From Xanthostigma xanthostigma (lineage: Eukaryota > Arthropoda > Insecta > Raphidioptera > Raphidiidae), in NCBI GenBank assembly GCA_963575645.1, contig OY754465.1, positions 55,699,901 to 55,763,900 on the forward strand: DNA of 64,000 nt, written 5' to 3'. The position numbers were made by a program, and so were the translations under genes. Below are positions 12,301 to 23,109 of the stretch, piece after piece (the stretch's first letter is position 1; each line of letters opens with the position of its first letter). Under the pieces are notes generated by a model. The model saw nothing but the letters and a program-made list of their open reading frames with translations, was not told where the DNA came from and did no database searches.

Positions 12301-15300
12301 TTTAGCGTGTTCAAATCAAATAAAACCCATTGGTTTGTGACAATTGTTTCTAATACGTCACAAATATATATTAATTTTTTTTACACCATCATTACCAACG
12401 TTACTCCTATAAGAAGTAATGTTTCAAAAATTAGACCCAAGACGGTAAGAACCATCGCTGCACCCCATATAACTGCAAATAACAAAACAAACAAATTGGA
12501 ACTTTGATTTTTTTCACATTTTATAATTTATTTAAGGCCAGTCAAGTGCTTCAATTTTCATTAAAATAATATCGGAAGACAGTCATAGATTAACATACAG
12601 TATGTAAACACGTAAGGTGCACATAGGGAAATTAGCATTGGGAAAAAATACTTGGATCAGAGTTAGCCATGACTGCATTAATTGTTATTTCTATTGAATT
12701 ATCGTGGTAATCTTGAGGATTTCTATTTTATTTTGATTTATTTTTATTTTACTTGGCTTTTTTAACAATAAAAAGCTCTTATAAATCATTATTTTAATTT
12801 TTTTGTACAAAAATAAAACAAAAAAAAAATAAAAAAAATAAATAAAAAAAATAAATAAAAAAAAAAATATACGCGTCGACTTGAGAACCTCCTCCGTTTT
12901 TGTTTTTCGTCGGTTAAAAACAACTCCATCTGTTTGGAAACATTTCATTCAAAAATTGTCTGACTGGTATTACGTATGCGCGTTGGTAATTCAGTGACCC
13001 AATGTCGTTAGGTTCAACTCGAATAGACGGAGATATTTGATCTCGCACCATATTTAAGTATTTTTTGGGAATTGAATGTCCCATTAATAAAAAAGTCCGA
13101 TTATGTTGTAATCATTCGAATATTTTCTTCGGTAGTATACACATTCATTTTGCAAAAGAATATTATCTGTCAAATTGAAAAACAAGATTTCAAGGCTCAC
13201 TCTGATCTAGTCATTTTTTCCCAATGTTAATTTCCCTATGTGCACCTTACGTGTTTACATACTGTATAAGGTGTCTGTAAAATGGGAGAACCGTTTTAGG
13301 GTCTTCAATTTTGAAGCTTGCTGTCACTCATGAGGAACTATTTAGGTAATCAAATGAAGTCATGAAAAAAATAATGCACTTGTTTACCTAAAAACAAGAA
13401 ATTTGGTAACAGTAGATTATCTAGCTCCAATCTAATTAAAAAAAAGTATGAATTAATCTCTCGCACGTTAAAAGTGAAACTTCTTAGGTTCTAGCATTTG
13501 TTGACGATTTTATTATTTCAGTATTAGGAAATGGTTTTGTGGAAATTGTTACCGTGGCTAGAGAAAATGCTACGTATACACACATTACACACTGCGCATG
13601 CATGTAGACTGCGCTTGACGTTTCGACACAGTCGGAAAAGCGGAAAAGCGTTTCACTTTAGCGTCTGATCCAGACCAATTTTCCCTACCACTTCTAAAAA
13701 GTTTCGCTTCAAAAAAATATTGTTATGCTATGGTGCACAAAGCATTGTCAAAAAATTTGATTTGGCAACGACCTTAGATTGTAGCGATGTGTCGCTCCTG
13801 AGCGGAGCGAGTTGCTATTTTTTTTAATGACTCACTCCGAGCGCCATTACTCTGTGATTGAACTATTCTGTACTGTTGCACTCGCACATTTGCAGAGCGC
13901 ACACAGCACAGGGCACAGAGGCACTAGTGATATTTGCACGTACAGAGTTATCTTTGCTGAATCGTTTAATCTTGAATGACACACTATTTACAGTGACTTA
14001 AACCAGAGATATCTCTGACTTAAGCCATTCACATTGACGTCGTCGACAAAGATATAATATTGTAACAATAAACATTATTATTGTTAAACTTTTAATATTA
14101 TACTAGTTCATCCGAAATGCGAATAATATAAGATGAGAATCATGTGAAAATGAGCTCCGAGCTGAATGTGTATTGTGCTGTGCAATGCTACGTGACTCCT
14201 GAGCATGCATGATGACAGTTTACACCTCTGAAGTTGCACAATGCACACTTGTGTAGTGCGTACTGTCTAGTGTCGCTCCTTTGAACGACTCGCTCTGAGC
14301 GACTCTTTTTAGTGAGCACCAAACGCAAATACGTGCAATACTTGAAGCAACCCGCCAATAAATGGTACACGTACGTACAAGTCTGTGTTTAGACAAAACA
14401 AGACTTGAAAGCAATAATCTCCTAAACATAATTATATTGGTGTAAACAAATACACTTGCAATTATTTCTTGTACCAGATGTGCCTTCAATAATTACATTC
14501 AATTTTATCCTGTGTAAACAGTTGCTTACAATTTTTGAAGGTCAATAATTGCGCCAAATTTATTGCATGTAATTATTGTTCTTGTACGTACAAGAAAATG
14601 GCATCATGTAAATGGGCCTTTAGACTTACCATAGTAATTCTTCTCTATGTTATCAATTATTTGTTGGTAATCCTGATCATTAGTTTTTGCTCTCCATGCC
14701 TTCATCACTTTGTCTTTCCGTAGTAGTAAAAACAGAGTGATGAAAAAACCCGTGCTTAATATAATCTACAGAAAAAGGAAACATTTCCAAATGGTAATTA
14801 ACTATGACATAACACCCTGTTTTATTTTCAAATTTATTCAAAATCCATTTAAGGGGGTCACCCCATGTAATGGCCGGGTTTTTTGACATTTTTTAGGAAT
14901 TTGACGACCAATAAAAAGATATAACTGTTAACTTTTTGTAGGTAGGTATATATTAATATTTCAGTAGTGTGTAAAAAAAATTTCAAATATAAATCTACAC
15001 AAAAACATGAGTTGTGCCACTCCGAAGACACCCATCTTAAGAAGAAGGTTGGTAACCCTCCCCATGATTCCGACTGTTTGGCTTATCTCAAATAGAAAAA
15101 TTAAACGGCATTTTAATCTGTAATAGGCCCCACTCACGATCAAACTTCATGCCACAGTTCAGTGTTCAGTGAAGTTGGACAGATTAATCGAAAGACTGAC
15201 TGGCACCACACACAGTTCATGCAAACTGCTCAGTTTTTTAAATTTTTTGTGTTCAGTTTGGTTCAGTTGTTGGCATACACTCGTCGAGTATAGATATATA

Positions 15301-16868
15301 AAATATATATTATATACATACTATAATATTATACTATAGATAATTAATAAGAACTAAATGAGTTATTTAAATGGCGAGGATTGGCTGTTCATAGCTATGG
15401 GATTGTATTTAAAACAGGGAAATAAGAAAAAAAGAAGAATATGGGTGAAAAATTGGTTAGAAATGCGTGATTCAAGAAGTCATGTTTATTTGATTAATGA
15501 ATTACATCTTGAGCCGCTTGATTGCAATAATTATTTACGAATGAATGAATTAACTTACAATTATTTACTGGAATTAGTTACCCTATTTATTAAGAACCAG
15601 GACACAAATATGTGAAAATCTATTTCTGCACAAGAAAGGCAGCAACATTGAGATTTTTGGCTTCTGGTTGTACAAAACACAGAACTCCAAAAACTGAACT
15701 GAAAAACACCCACACACACAACAGTTTACTTGAACACTGAACACTGAAGTCGTTCAAAAATCAAGATGCATTTGATGAGTTCATGCTTGACTTCAGTGTT
15801 GGTTTCAGTGTTTATTTGTCCCACACACTATCATGCTTCACTGAACTATAAGTTTGAACACTGAACTGTTGCATGAAGTGTGATCGTGAGTGGGGCCTAT
15901 AAGCCTGTGGCAATAAGATGAACTAAGATTATTCGAAAATATTGAAAATTGAAAAATTGACAGACTTTTGAAAATTAATTTGTAAGTTTCATGATTTTTT
16001 TCGATAATTTTGCGTCGAAAAAATAGAATCACTCGGAACTTCCAAAAGATCCTAGTTCATTCTACGACTATATACATGTGTCGAATTTACCATTAAAATT
16101 TCAAAGCAATCGATCAAACCGTTTTTGAGATATCGTGGAGACAATTTTTTTTTTGAGAAAAACAGTCTTTTAAAGATTCAAGCACGATTTAAACTATGAA
16201 ATCTTAACTCAGCATCAATCTAAAAAAAGCCCACCAAAATTAACAAAAACGAAAAAAATGGATTTATCGGGTTTTGCCTGTTTACTCCTCATTTGTTTTA
16301 GAACGTCTCAAGTAACAAGCCGACGCGTGACAATAGGCTCCGTGCTCAATAATTTGAGCGCTCTGAACACCTCCTCTTCTAACAGCTGTATCTTTCCAAT
16401 AACTTGGAATATTATAAAATCATTTTGCCAACACATTCTAAACATATTTAGTAGTCAATGTATGCAAAAACAATAATTCGATTTTTTCAACCCATTACAT
16501 GGGGTAACCCCCTCAATTTGCCATATAAAGAAAAGCTAGAAGAATAGCGGGCACTACTTGAAGGGAATACTGCCTAATATATATATTTTGTAAGTATCTA
16601 CATCAGGACTTAATTTCAGCAGAAGTGGATCGGAATGCCGGTTCGGTACTTTTCCCGACAGCTGAGCACTGCTTCGGAATTTCGATTCGATTTCTTGCCG
16701 ATTATTTATAGTGTATATTATATTAAGTATGCCCTACCTAGTACCTATCTGATTTAAATTGACAAGTCTTTAAATTACTTTTACAGTACTTACAATTCCT
16801 ACGATTGCAATAATTTTAGCTCCCTTTCGCAATGGAATGTCACAACAGAAAGTATCCAAAATTGGCAT
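9343..16868 (-). CDS. Gene A: paralogue of gene B, five exons, four-transmembrane protein
   Basis: Exons on the minus strand: 16868-16794, 14765-14630, 12472-12396, 10276-10150, 9425-9343 (75, 136, 77, 127, 83 bp; 498 bp, 165 aa). All junctions are GT-AG, with the same phases as gene B. It begins MPILDTFCCDIPLRKG. TM segments lie at about residues 17-41, 70-95, 100-125 and 130-150, and the last exon reads through a hydrophobic stretch to a short tail ending in Met-Cys and stop. The last exon is 15 bp shorter than in gene B because of an in-frame difference near the C terminus. The locus is about 7.5 kb long because introns are stuffed with transposons: a TTAA-flanked element containing a PIF/Harbinger element in intron 1, a mariner-like MITE in intron 2, foldback and inverted-repeat MITEs in intron 3, and a MITE in intron 4. 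All coding exons remain open, which argues for function. Family function unknown. Confidence 0.85.
9639..9957. mobile_element. MITE in intron 4 of gene A
   Basis: Inverted arms TATTTTTCCTTCATACCTCG (9639-) and CGAGGTATGAAGAAAAAATA (-9957); outer TTTCGGC blocks also pair. Confidence 0.55.
10336..10417. repeat. Imperfect 80-bp palindrome
   Basis: GAAGGAGAAGATTCCACGAG pairs with CGAGTGGAATATTCTCCTTC, and the centre GCCGCACGAGC/GAGTGCGGT also pairs. Forms a long hairpin in intron 3 of gene A. Confidence 0.6.
10605..10751 (-). mobile_element. Mariner-like element end
   Basis: The minus strand starts TACAGGGTGTTAGAAAAGTC at 10751, a typical mariner-type terminus. The partner end is not found, so it is probably truncated. 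Confidence 0.4.
10796..10947. mobile_element. 152-bp MITE with perfect 41-bp inverted arms
   Basis: Arms 10796-10836 and 10907-10947 are exact complements (outer TTCGTTCCAAGCAGCCAGCG). Each arm contains the palindrome GAACGGTTTCGAAACCGTC, so it can fold at two levels. In intron 3 of gene A. Confidence 0.75.
11369..12210. mobile_element. Large foldback element in intron 3 of gene A
   Basis: Ends AGAGCTAGCAAC and GTTGGTAGCTCT. Long complementary arms (for example GACGGCTGATCTTTTGATAT with its complement near 12150). Complementarity continues inward for over 200 bp on each side. Confidence 0.7.
12596..13266 (-). mobile_element. Mariner-like MITE with transposase remnant, copy 1
   Basis: Inverted ends TACAGTATGTAAACACGTAA and complement, about 55 bp. 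On the minus strand an internal segment resembles the part of DD34D mariner-type transposases just before the last catalytic Asp (compare copy 2, VRQFLNEMFPNRW). Interrupted by an A-rich insertion at 12818-12870. In intron 2 of gene A. Confidence 0.7.
13280..14600. other. Intron 2 of gene A, mostly unassigned
   Basis: Between the mariner-like MITE and exon 2. Contains a small repeat scrap ATTGTCAAAAAATTTGATTT (13744; also 37000) and two facing blocks, GTCGCTCCTGAGCGGAGCGA (13791) and GTCGCTCCTTTGAACGACTC (14272). No exon-like sequence matching gene B found. Confidence 0.4.
15124..15899 (+). mobile_element. PIF/Harbinger element nested in the TTAA element
   Basis: Ends TAGGCCCCACTCACGATCA and complement, flanked by TAA on both sides (15121-15123, 15900-15902), the usual 3-bp target of this superfamily. 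Subterminal regions are rich in GTTCAGTGTTCAGTGAAG repeats. Carries a truncated transposase ORF. Confidence 0.85.
15358..15615 (+). pseudogene. HARBI1-like transposase N-terminal fragment (85 aa)
   Basis: The reading contains RRIWVKNWLEMRD and later NNYLRMNELTYNYLLELV, matching the N-terminal arrangement of Harbinger transposases (basic WV..WL block, then YLRM and LLELV helices). The DDE catalytic domain is missing, so this is a remnant or a captured first exon. Confidence 0.65.
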
Positions 16869-17251
16869 TTTTATTTTGTAAATTTGTTTTCAAAAAAACT
16901 TGATACTTTTTCGGTTAACATTCATTGAATAATAATGACGGAGGGTTACATTGTTCACAAAAAAATTTAAATCATTATCCAACAGATTAGCCAAGATTTC
17001 AAAACAAAAATCCGAAATCGTAAAAATAATTAAGTATTTCGGTTTCATGGATACAGACATGTAATGAGTTGGCTTGCTGTTATAATCTCACGCATCTAGA
17101 TACGGTACAAATAATATAACTGGGCGGGGGGGGGGTGCGTTTACATAATCTGTCCATGTACTATTTTTTTTATTTAAACAGCAAGCTTTGGGTGCGGCTT
17201 GTCTCGGGTTAAATGAATAGAATAGAAGAGAACTTTCACGAAGCGGAAATA
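16869..17251 (-). promoter_or_regulatory. Conserved 5' flank of gene A
   Basis: Aligns with 6320-6690 up to CTTTCACGAAGCGG near 17235, where a pogo/Tigger-like MITE interrupts. It contains a run of ten G at 17125-17134 and an extra 30-bp stretch not seen at gene B. Confidence 0.4.
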
Positions 17252-17711
17252 CGGTGTAAACTCCATTTAACGTCACTCGATATAACGACAAACTCCTTAA
17301 AACGTCGAAATTACTTAACTCTAGTTTGTTTACCTTGTTGCTCATACAATGATATACTCTAAAGTCTAAATAACAACACACCCAGTATAAATAACGACAA
17401 CAATACGTCAGCATTAAGCAATAAACAGTACTTGTTTGTTATTTTGTTGTCAGCATTATGCGTACCGAAGATTCTAAGAAATTCGTTTTTTTTGTTTGTT
17501 AGGATTGTCTTTCATACGTTTAGCTCAGCTGCTTATCTATCATACTCTTAGTTGCCCACAAATTTGCAAACTGTGAACATATGGCGAGTAAAAGAAAATC
17601 TTTGTGTATTGAAAATATTAATGTATTATTTCTTCTCTCCGTTTAACGACAACTCTCAAGAACGCCACAAAGTGTACAGTCCCTTGAGTGTCGCTATATA
17701 GAGTTTACACT
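17252..17711 (+). mobile_element. pogo/Tigger-like MITE
   Basis: Ends CGGTGTAAACTCCATTTAAC and (inverted) TAGTGTAAACTCTATATAGC, with the CGATATAACGAC block typical of Tigger ends. At 17581 an ATG opens MASKRKSLCIEN, like a Tigger transposase N terminus, soon lost. Flanked by TA. Marks the upstream limit of gene A homology. Confidence 0.65.
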
Positions 17712-17762
17712 ATATGCCGGTTTTTCACAATCTGACGAACTCCACTATGTGACTACGACATA

Positions 17763-18343
17763 TACAGTATGTAAACGCGTAAGGTGCACATAGAGAAATT
17801 ATTAGCATTGGGAAAAAATACTTGAATCAGAGTTAGCCATGACTGCATTAATTGTTATTTCTATTGAATTATCGTGGTAATCTTGAGGATTTCTATTTTA
17901 TTTTGATTTATTTTTATTTTACTTGGTTTTTTTAATAATAAAAAGCTCTTATAAATCATTATTTTAATTTTTTTGTACAAAAATAAAACAAAAAAACAAC
18001 TCCATCTGTTTGGAAACATTTCATTCAAAAATTGTCTGACTGGTATGACGTATGCGCGTTGGTAAATCAGTGACCCAATGTCTTTAGGTTCAACACGGAT
18101 AGGCGGAGATATTTGATCTCGTACCATATTTAAGTATTTTTTGGGAATTTAATGTCCCATTAATAAAAAAAGTCCGATTATGTTGTAATCATTTGAATAT
18201 TTTCTTCGGTAGTATACACATTCATTTTGCAAAAGAATATTATTTGTCAAATTGAAAAACAAGATTTCAAGGCTCACTCTGATCCAGTCATTTTTTCCCA
18301 ATGTTAATTTCCCTATGTGCACCTTACGTGTTTACATACTGTA
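17763..18343 (-). mobile_element. Mariner-like MITE with transposase remnant, copy 2
   Basis: Same ends as 12596-13266, flanked by TA on both sides. Minus strand 18127-17990 codes for a peptide containing VRQFLNEMFPNRW, resembling the stretch before the RSPDL(S/T)PLDFF motif of mariner-type transposases; the catalytic motif itself is absent. Confidence 0.8.
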
Positions 18344-18611
18344 TATTATCTTCGGCACAAGGTATGTTACAGGTAGATAAGAGATGGTTTCATTGAAGTG
18401 AATGGAGTGTACAGCTTAACTCAAGCAGGTCGTTGGAGCACGTAACACCTGAGCATCGGGTGGCGGCGCCGCTGGGTCGGCATCCATCCCAAGGCATCTT
18501 TCGACATTCTTTATTTCATCCATGAGCCAGGTGTCTCCTCATTAATGTCCGGACAGAAGATGTTTATTTTTAATCGGAGAAGTAATTAAGCTAATAAAAA
18601 ATAGAAGTTGC

Positions 18612-18995
18612 TATTTAAAAAATTTTTAACACAACAATTTTGTAGGAAAATTAATTCTCTACAAAAAATCTTTCATGTTTTGACGTGATAACGTCTTATA
18701 AATTGATGAAACACCGGCTGCATGCACGAAAAAGTGTAACGTTCCGAAAAGTGTCACGTTCCGCCTGACCCTGTGCGTGCAAGCGAGAGCGCAGTATAAG
18801 CGATAGAGAGTCGGTAAAAATATAGTTTGACAGCTACTAAAATCTAGGTTATGTATTATTAAATATGATATTCGAGCGGAATACGTTATCACGTAAAACT
18901 ATCGTCCGTAAACCGACTTTACAGACAACCAATTTTTTTTTTTTGTAAGAATTAATTTTTCTACAAAATTGTTGTGTTCAAAATTTTTTTATAAT
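18612..18995. repeat. Inverted flanks around a 'GACGTGATAACGTC' element
   Basis: AACACAACAATTTTGTAG (18629) and its complement (18961-18978) face each other, with the element 18678-18938 between them, as if it inserted in the loop of a foldback. Confidence 0.55.
18678..18938 (+). mobile_element. 'GACGTGATAACGTC' element, copy 2
   Basis: Left end TTTTGACGTGATAACGTC, right end CGACTTTACAGACAACCAAT then a T run. Contains the inner block CGCCTGACCCTGTGCGTGC and the right subterminal GCGGAATACGTTATCACGT. Confidence 0.75.
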
Positions 18996-19089
18996 TTTTT
19001 TCGAGTGGTTGAAATCCGGGGGGTCAATTTGAAAAGGTTACCGTGGAACTCTCGCCATCCTGTTCATCAACCTTGAAAACGGGGGGGAG

Positions 19090-19226
19090 GTCTCTAGATT
19101 AGCGCTCTGGCAAAAAAATCAAACACCCCCAAAAAATACCGACTCCTGGCTGTGACTATCAATGACAAACGTAATTTCGCGGAACCCCGGTGACTTTTCC
19201 ACGGAACCCACTTTAGGAATCGCTGC
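19090..19226 (-). mobile_element. hAT terminal fragment
   Basis: The minus strand starts CAGCGATTCCTAAAGTGGGT, followed by the paired blocks GTTCCGTGGAA and GGGGTTCCGCG typical of one hAT terminus. No partner end seen. Confidence 0.45.
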
Positions 19227-19493
19227 TCTATGGAACGTTCTGTATAGTATAGCGACGGTTCTCTGTTCATTATGTGTGCCGCCTTTGCATCCGACATACA
19301 TACATAATATGATGTTTGTATACACATAGAACACTTGGCAGAAGATATTAGTTTTTATCCCTCAGGATATATGTTTTCATCTATGGCTAATCTTTCAGTT
19401 CCGTTCCACTTTCCTTTCAGGCCGTCCGGAACGTTCAGAGAACTCCATATATATAGATACTCCAGTTCACATACAGTATGATCGATTTATTGG

Positions 19494-19935
19494 CACCACC
19501 AAAGGACCCCGCATAAACCTTATGGCATTTGGTTCTAGGTTAAATTGATCGAAAATGGTTTTATTTTATAGTTTAAAGGTCACTAAGGAAAAAGTGTCCA
19601 TGGACGCATAGCCTAAAAACCAAGAGATTTTTAGCTACAGATATGTTTAGCGAGATTTTAAATATAGGGGGATCCATTTAATTCACAAACATGTTCCATG
19701 TTCAACTTATGTACTTTTTTTTAGAAATAGAAAAATAGTCGAAACCTAGGTAAAGTGGGAAGGTGTCATCCCTGTATAAAATAATAATGTCATATTCGGA
19801 TTCAGCGCTCTCGAAAACATATTTCTCGATCTTAGAATTTTTTAAAATTGTGAAGTCAATATCTAAAATCTCGCTAAACATATCTGTAGCTAAAAATAGA
19901 TTGGTTTTTAGTTTAATCAAAATCCTCTATTATGA
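19494..19935. mobile_element. Foldback element, family of 30990-31508
   Basis: Starts ACCAAAGGACCCCGCATAAA. Arms TTTAGCTACAGATATGTTTA (about 19629) and its inverted counterpart (about 19870) pair. The right end is less complete than in the second copy. Confidence 0.55.
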
Positions 19936-20458
19936 CTCAATTATTTTCTAGTTTGTTGAGCGTCTATAATTTACAATCTCTCTCTCTATTTTCTAGTTTT
20001 CAGTACATCATCGATTGTACAATAAAACCGTTTAACTTTTTCTACCTATTTTATATATTTGTTCACCATCCGGTATGCGAGAGCGCAATTCCGTTTCATT
20101 AAATTCGTTTTTTTTTTGCCATTTCACCATGTTTCTCAGATCGCCCCAAATGGTTTGATTGAATGCTTCAAATGCAGTCTGCGCGCTTTTTGTTCAAGCA
20201 GACGAACAGCTCTAAAAATAGCTCATATATATTAGCAAAGTAAAACACAGAAATAAAGAACAGGAAAATATTACATACAAAGGATATTCTAAATTTGATT
20301 TCATGTAAAGATTGCTGAAGAAATCGCTGCAAAATTAACTTACAAGTTGGATTAAAATGAGTAACGCCCCGATTTTTTTTAACAGTTTTAAAAAAAGTTA
20401 TAAATTAGATATGCAGATGTATTTTTCTTTTTTTGATGTTTGTTCAGTTACCTATAGT

Positions 20459-21030
20459 TTTTGACGTGATAACGTCTTATAAATTGATGAATCACCAATC
20501 TTATAAATTGATAAAACACCGGCTGCATGCACGAAAAAGTGTAACGTTCCTAACGTTCCGCCTGACCCTGTGCGTGCTTTTCTCGAAAACGGCCCTAACG
20601 ATTTGGATGAAATTTACTGAAAAGGGATTTTGGGGGGCAAAAAATCGTTTTAGATAGGTCTCATCTCTCGAAAAAATCGTTTTCTTACAAATTTTATCAT
20701 TATAAAAATAAATTTTTTGACGTATGAAAATACTTAAATATTGTAAGTAGGTTTTGGAATTTTATACAATGAAACAATTGTTTTCAAAATATGGCAGTTA
20801 ATCTTTGAGACTTAAAATAAATACGAAAGAAAGAAAGTTAAAAAAAACAATTATATTATAGGTGGTCAGTAATTTTAATAAATAAAATTAACCTAAATTT
20901 GAAGCAAAAGATGCAATATCATAGATTCGAATTATTATAATTATTATATAAATTTAGGTTATGTATTGCGGAATACGTTATCACGTAAAACTATCGTCCG
21001 TAAACCGACTTTACAGACAACCAATTTTTT
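20459..21030 (+). mobile_element. 'GACGTGATAACGTC' element, copy 3
   Basis: Same ends as the other copies, with a duplicated CTTATAAATTGAT near the left end. Its middle (20580-20880) is unlike that of any other copy and resembles a LINE 3' region; 20886-20960 is shared with copy 4. Confidence 0.75.
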
Positions 21031-21551
21031 CGAGGGGTTAATCGACTTTCAAAATTTTGACGCCATTTTGTTTAGAATGTTTATAATTAAAAAAAATATC
21101 GGCTGTCGTTTTAACTGAATTAAAATAAAAAAACTTTAAAAAATTGACTCTCCTTCAAAAAAGGGCCACTAAAAAGCGTAAAATAACAAAGTTTTGAGGT
21201 CGGCACCAATTCAATATAAATAAAACGTGATAGTAATTAAATAGGCACCGACACACAACTTTGCCATTTTACACTTTTTGACGGAGGTTCAATTTCTTTT
21301 TAAAAGTTTTTAATTTTTTAACTTTTTAGTTTAAGTTTATACCACGTATTTTTGTCGCTGAATCGATTTTGATAAATTTATATGGGACGTACTTTGAGAC
21401 AAACTCTATCGAATAAAAAAAGAATCATCGAAATCGGTTCACAGTCGGCGGAGATATCGACGGACATACAAATAAATAGTGTAAATGTCACTATTTGAAA
21501 TAGTGACTTCGGATTCACCTCCGGAATAGTGAATTTAGGTGATATTTAATG

Positions 21552-21638
21552 TTCACTTAAATAATTAGTAAATTTTTATATTCACTTATATAATTAGTGA
21601 ATTTTTATATTCACTTATACGATTAGTGAATTTTTATA
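21552..21638. repeat. Tandem repeat, three 29-bp units
   Basis: Three copies of TTCACTTATATAATTAGTG plus AATTTTTATA (21552, 21581, 21610). TTCACT and AGTGAA within each unit are complementary, so each unit is itself a small hairpin. Confidence 0.8.
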
Positions 21639-21721
21639 TTCACTAATTCATATTGTGAATATTTACTAATTCTGCGTGGTAAGATTCTAGTAGGTATTGA
21701 CAAATAGTGAATATGCACTCT

Positions 21722-22232
21722 TAATAGGTCATATGCATAAAACTCCAAATTGGTTAAAATTTTTATTTCGAAATATATTTTAGTTCTTGATCATAACGTA
21801 ATGGTTATTTTATTAATCTAATCACTGAAAAAAATACAAATAATAAAAAAGAAATGTAGAAAATAAGCGCTATTTTCGAATTTTCAAAACGCATCGTGAC
21901 GTCAGAGTATATATCAACAACAGTTTTCATGACGACTGTGTCGTCTCACAGTAAGATTATGTCAGTATTTAGAGAAAACAACAAATAAACTTCATTTAGA
22001 ACATTGACAATTTGACATCAAGGTTGGCATGCATCCGTATATCATGACGTCACATAAGCCCGCGAACATGGCCGATTGTTTAAACTGTCTATTTTTGAAT
22101 GTGCAATTTAATAATTTTTTTCTTATGATAATATTACATTTTTAAATGATTATCAATTTTTTTCCGTATTATGGTTTACTAAATAATCTATTAAAAATAT
22201 AAAAAAAAAATCATGCATATGACCTATTAGTG
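21722..22232. mobile_element. MITE with TAATAGGTCATATGCAT ends
   Basis: TAATAGGTCATATGCAT at the left and ATGCATATGACCTATTA at the right. No target duplication recognised; superfamily unknown. Confidence 0.6.
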
Positions 22233-22407
22233 AAAAATCACTGATTCATGTTTAGAGAGTAGGTGCTGCCTCATATCGGTTGCAAATATAAACTGATTTT
22301 GATGATTTTTTACTATTAAATAGAGCATACTGTAAAGGTGGTTTCAACAAAACTTTTATTTAAATCGGATCAGCATTTTTTTCTAGTTTAGTAATACAGT
22401 AATAAAA

Positions 22408-22798
22408 TATCGTCGTTGGTTCTGTAATAGCTCCTATGTGCATAGTTGGCAGATTTTATGTATTTTAGATGAAAAGATTCAGGAAACGGAGCTCTATACA
22501 CTATAAGTAATACCTCCAAATTAATTTTACAGTAACGAACAAGGGGAAGTAACTCTTAAGTGAAAAGTTGTATCAAATAATTCCTCCCATGTGCCAATAA
22601 ATTCGAAATTAACGTTAAATATTTTTTAAGAAAATACATCGTCTTAATTAAACGTGTATAGTAAAGATAAGTATGAATTAGTAATATACCTCTGAAATTG
22701 CTAGTTCTTACCATCCATTGCTGAAATAACCACATTTTGGCCTTTCCTGCAAATTTTACTTTTTGCACATAAGAGGTATTACAGAACCAACGACGATA
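22408..22798. mobile_element. 391-bp MITE with 35-bp inverted ends
   Basis: TATCGTCGTTGGTTCTGTAA and its complement, extending to TATGTGCA/TGCACATA. Consistent with a TA-targeting family. Confidence 0.7.
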
Positions 22799-23109
22799 TA
22801 CTGATTAGTAGATTAATTACAAACGTCCGACAGTTTAGGTCATTAGAATCTGTATAAAAAAATTTATCAAAAGAAAACTAAAGGGAGATATGGAAAAATC
22901 TTAATATGGCGCATCTATAGGGGCTCGGCTATTTTCAAATCATTTGCAATAATATATTATGTGTGTGTATTTCCAAATAAACAATTTTTTAAAATACATT
23001 TTCACTTATATGAAATACGAGTAAGAACAAAAGTAATTACGGATGAATCCATTAAAACTGAAAAGTCACTCATATTTCCCTGTAATTTATTCTCGCTTCA
23101 TATACATAT

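Larger units (their letters stand above)
14853..16512. mobile_element. TTAA-flanked element (piggyBac-like target) in intron 1 of gene A
   Basis: Ends GGGGGTCACCCCATGTAATG and CATTACATGGGGTAACCCCC. Left flank TTAA, right flank TCAA. The paralogous intron of gene B keeps the empty site TTTAATTTGCC (about 5967), which shows insertion into TTAA. The TTAA target suggests piggyBac, although no transposase is seen. A PIF/Harbinger element is nested inside. Confidence 0.7.

Noticed and set aside
12691-12948. 85-codon Lys/Phe-rich minus-strand ORF
   Set aside because: Lies in the AT-rich insertion of a mariner-like MITE; composition is from A runs.
14853-16512. Virus-derived or Maverick-like element because of GC-rich inverted ends
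   Set aside because: No integrase, polymerase or capsid-like coding sequence; 1.66 kb with TTAA target fits a small DNA transposon.
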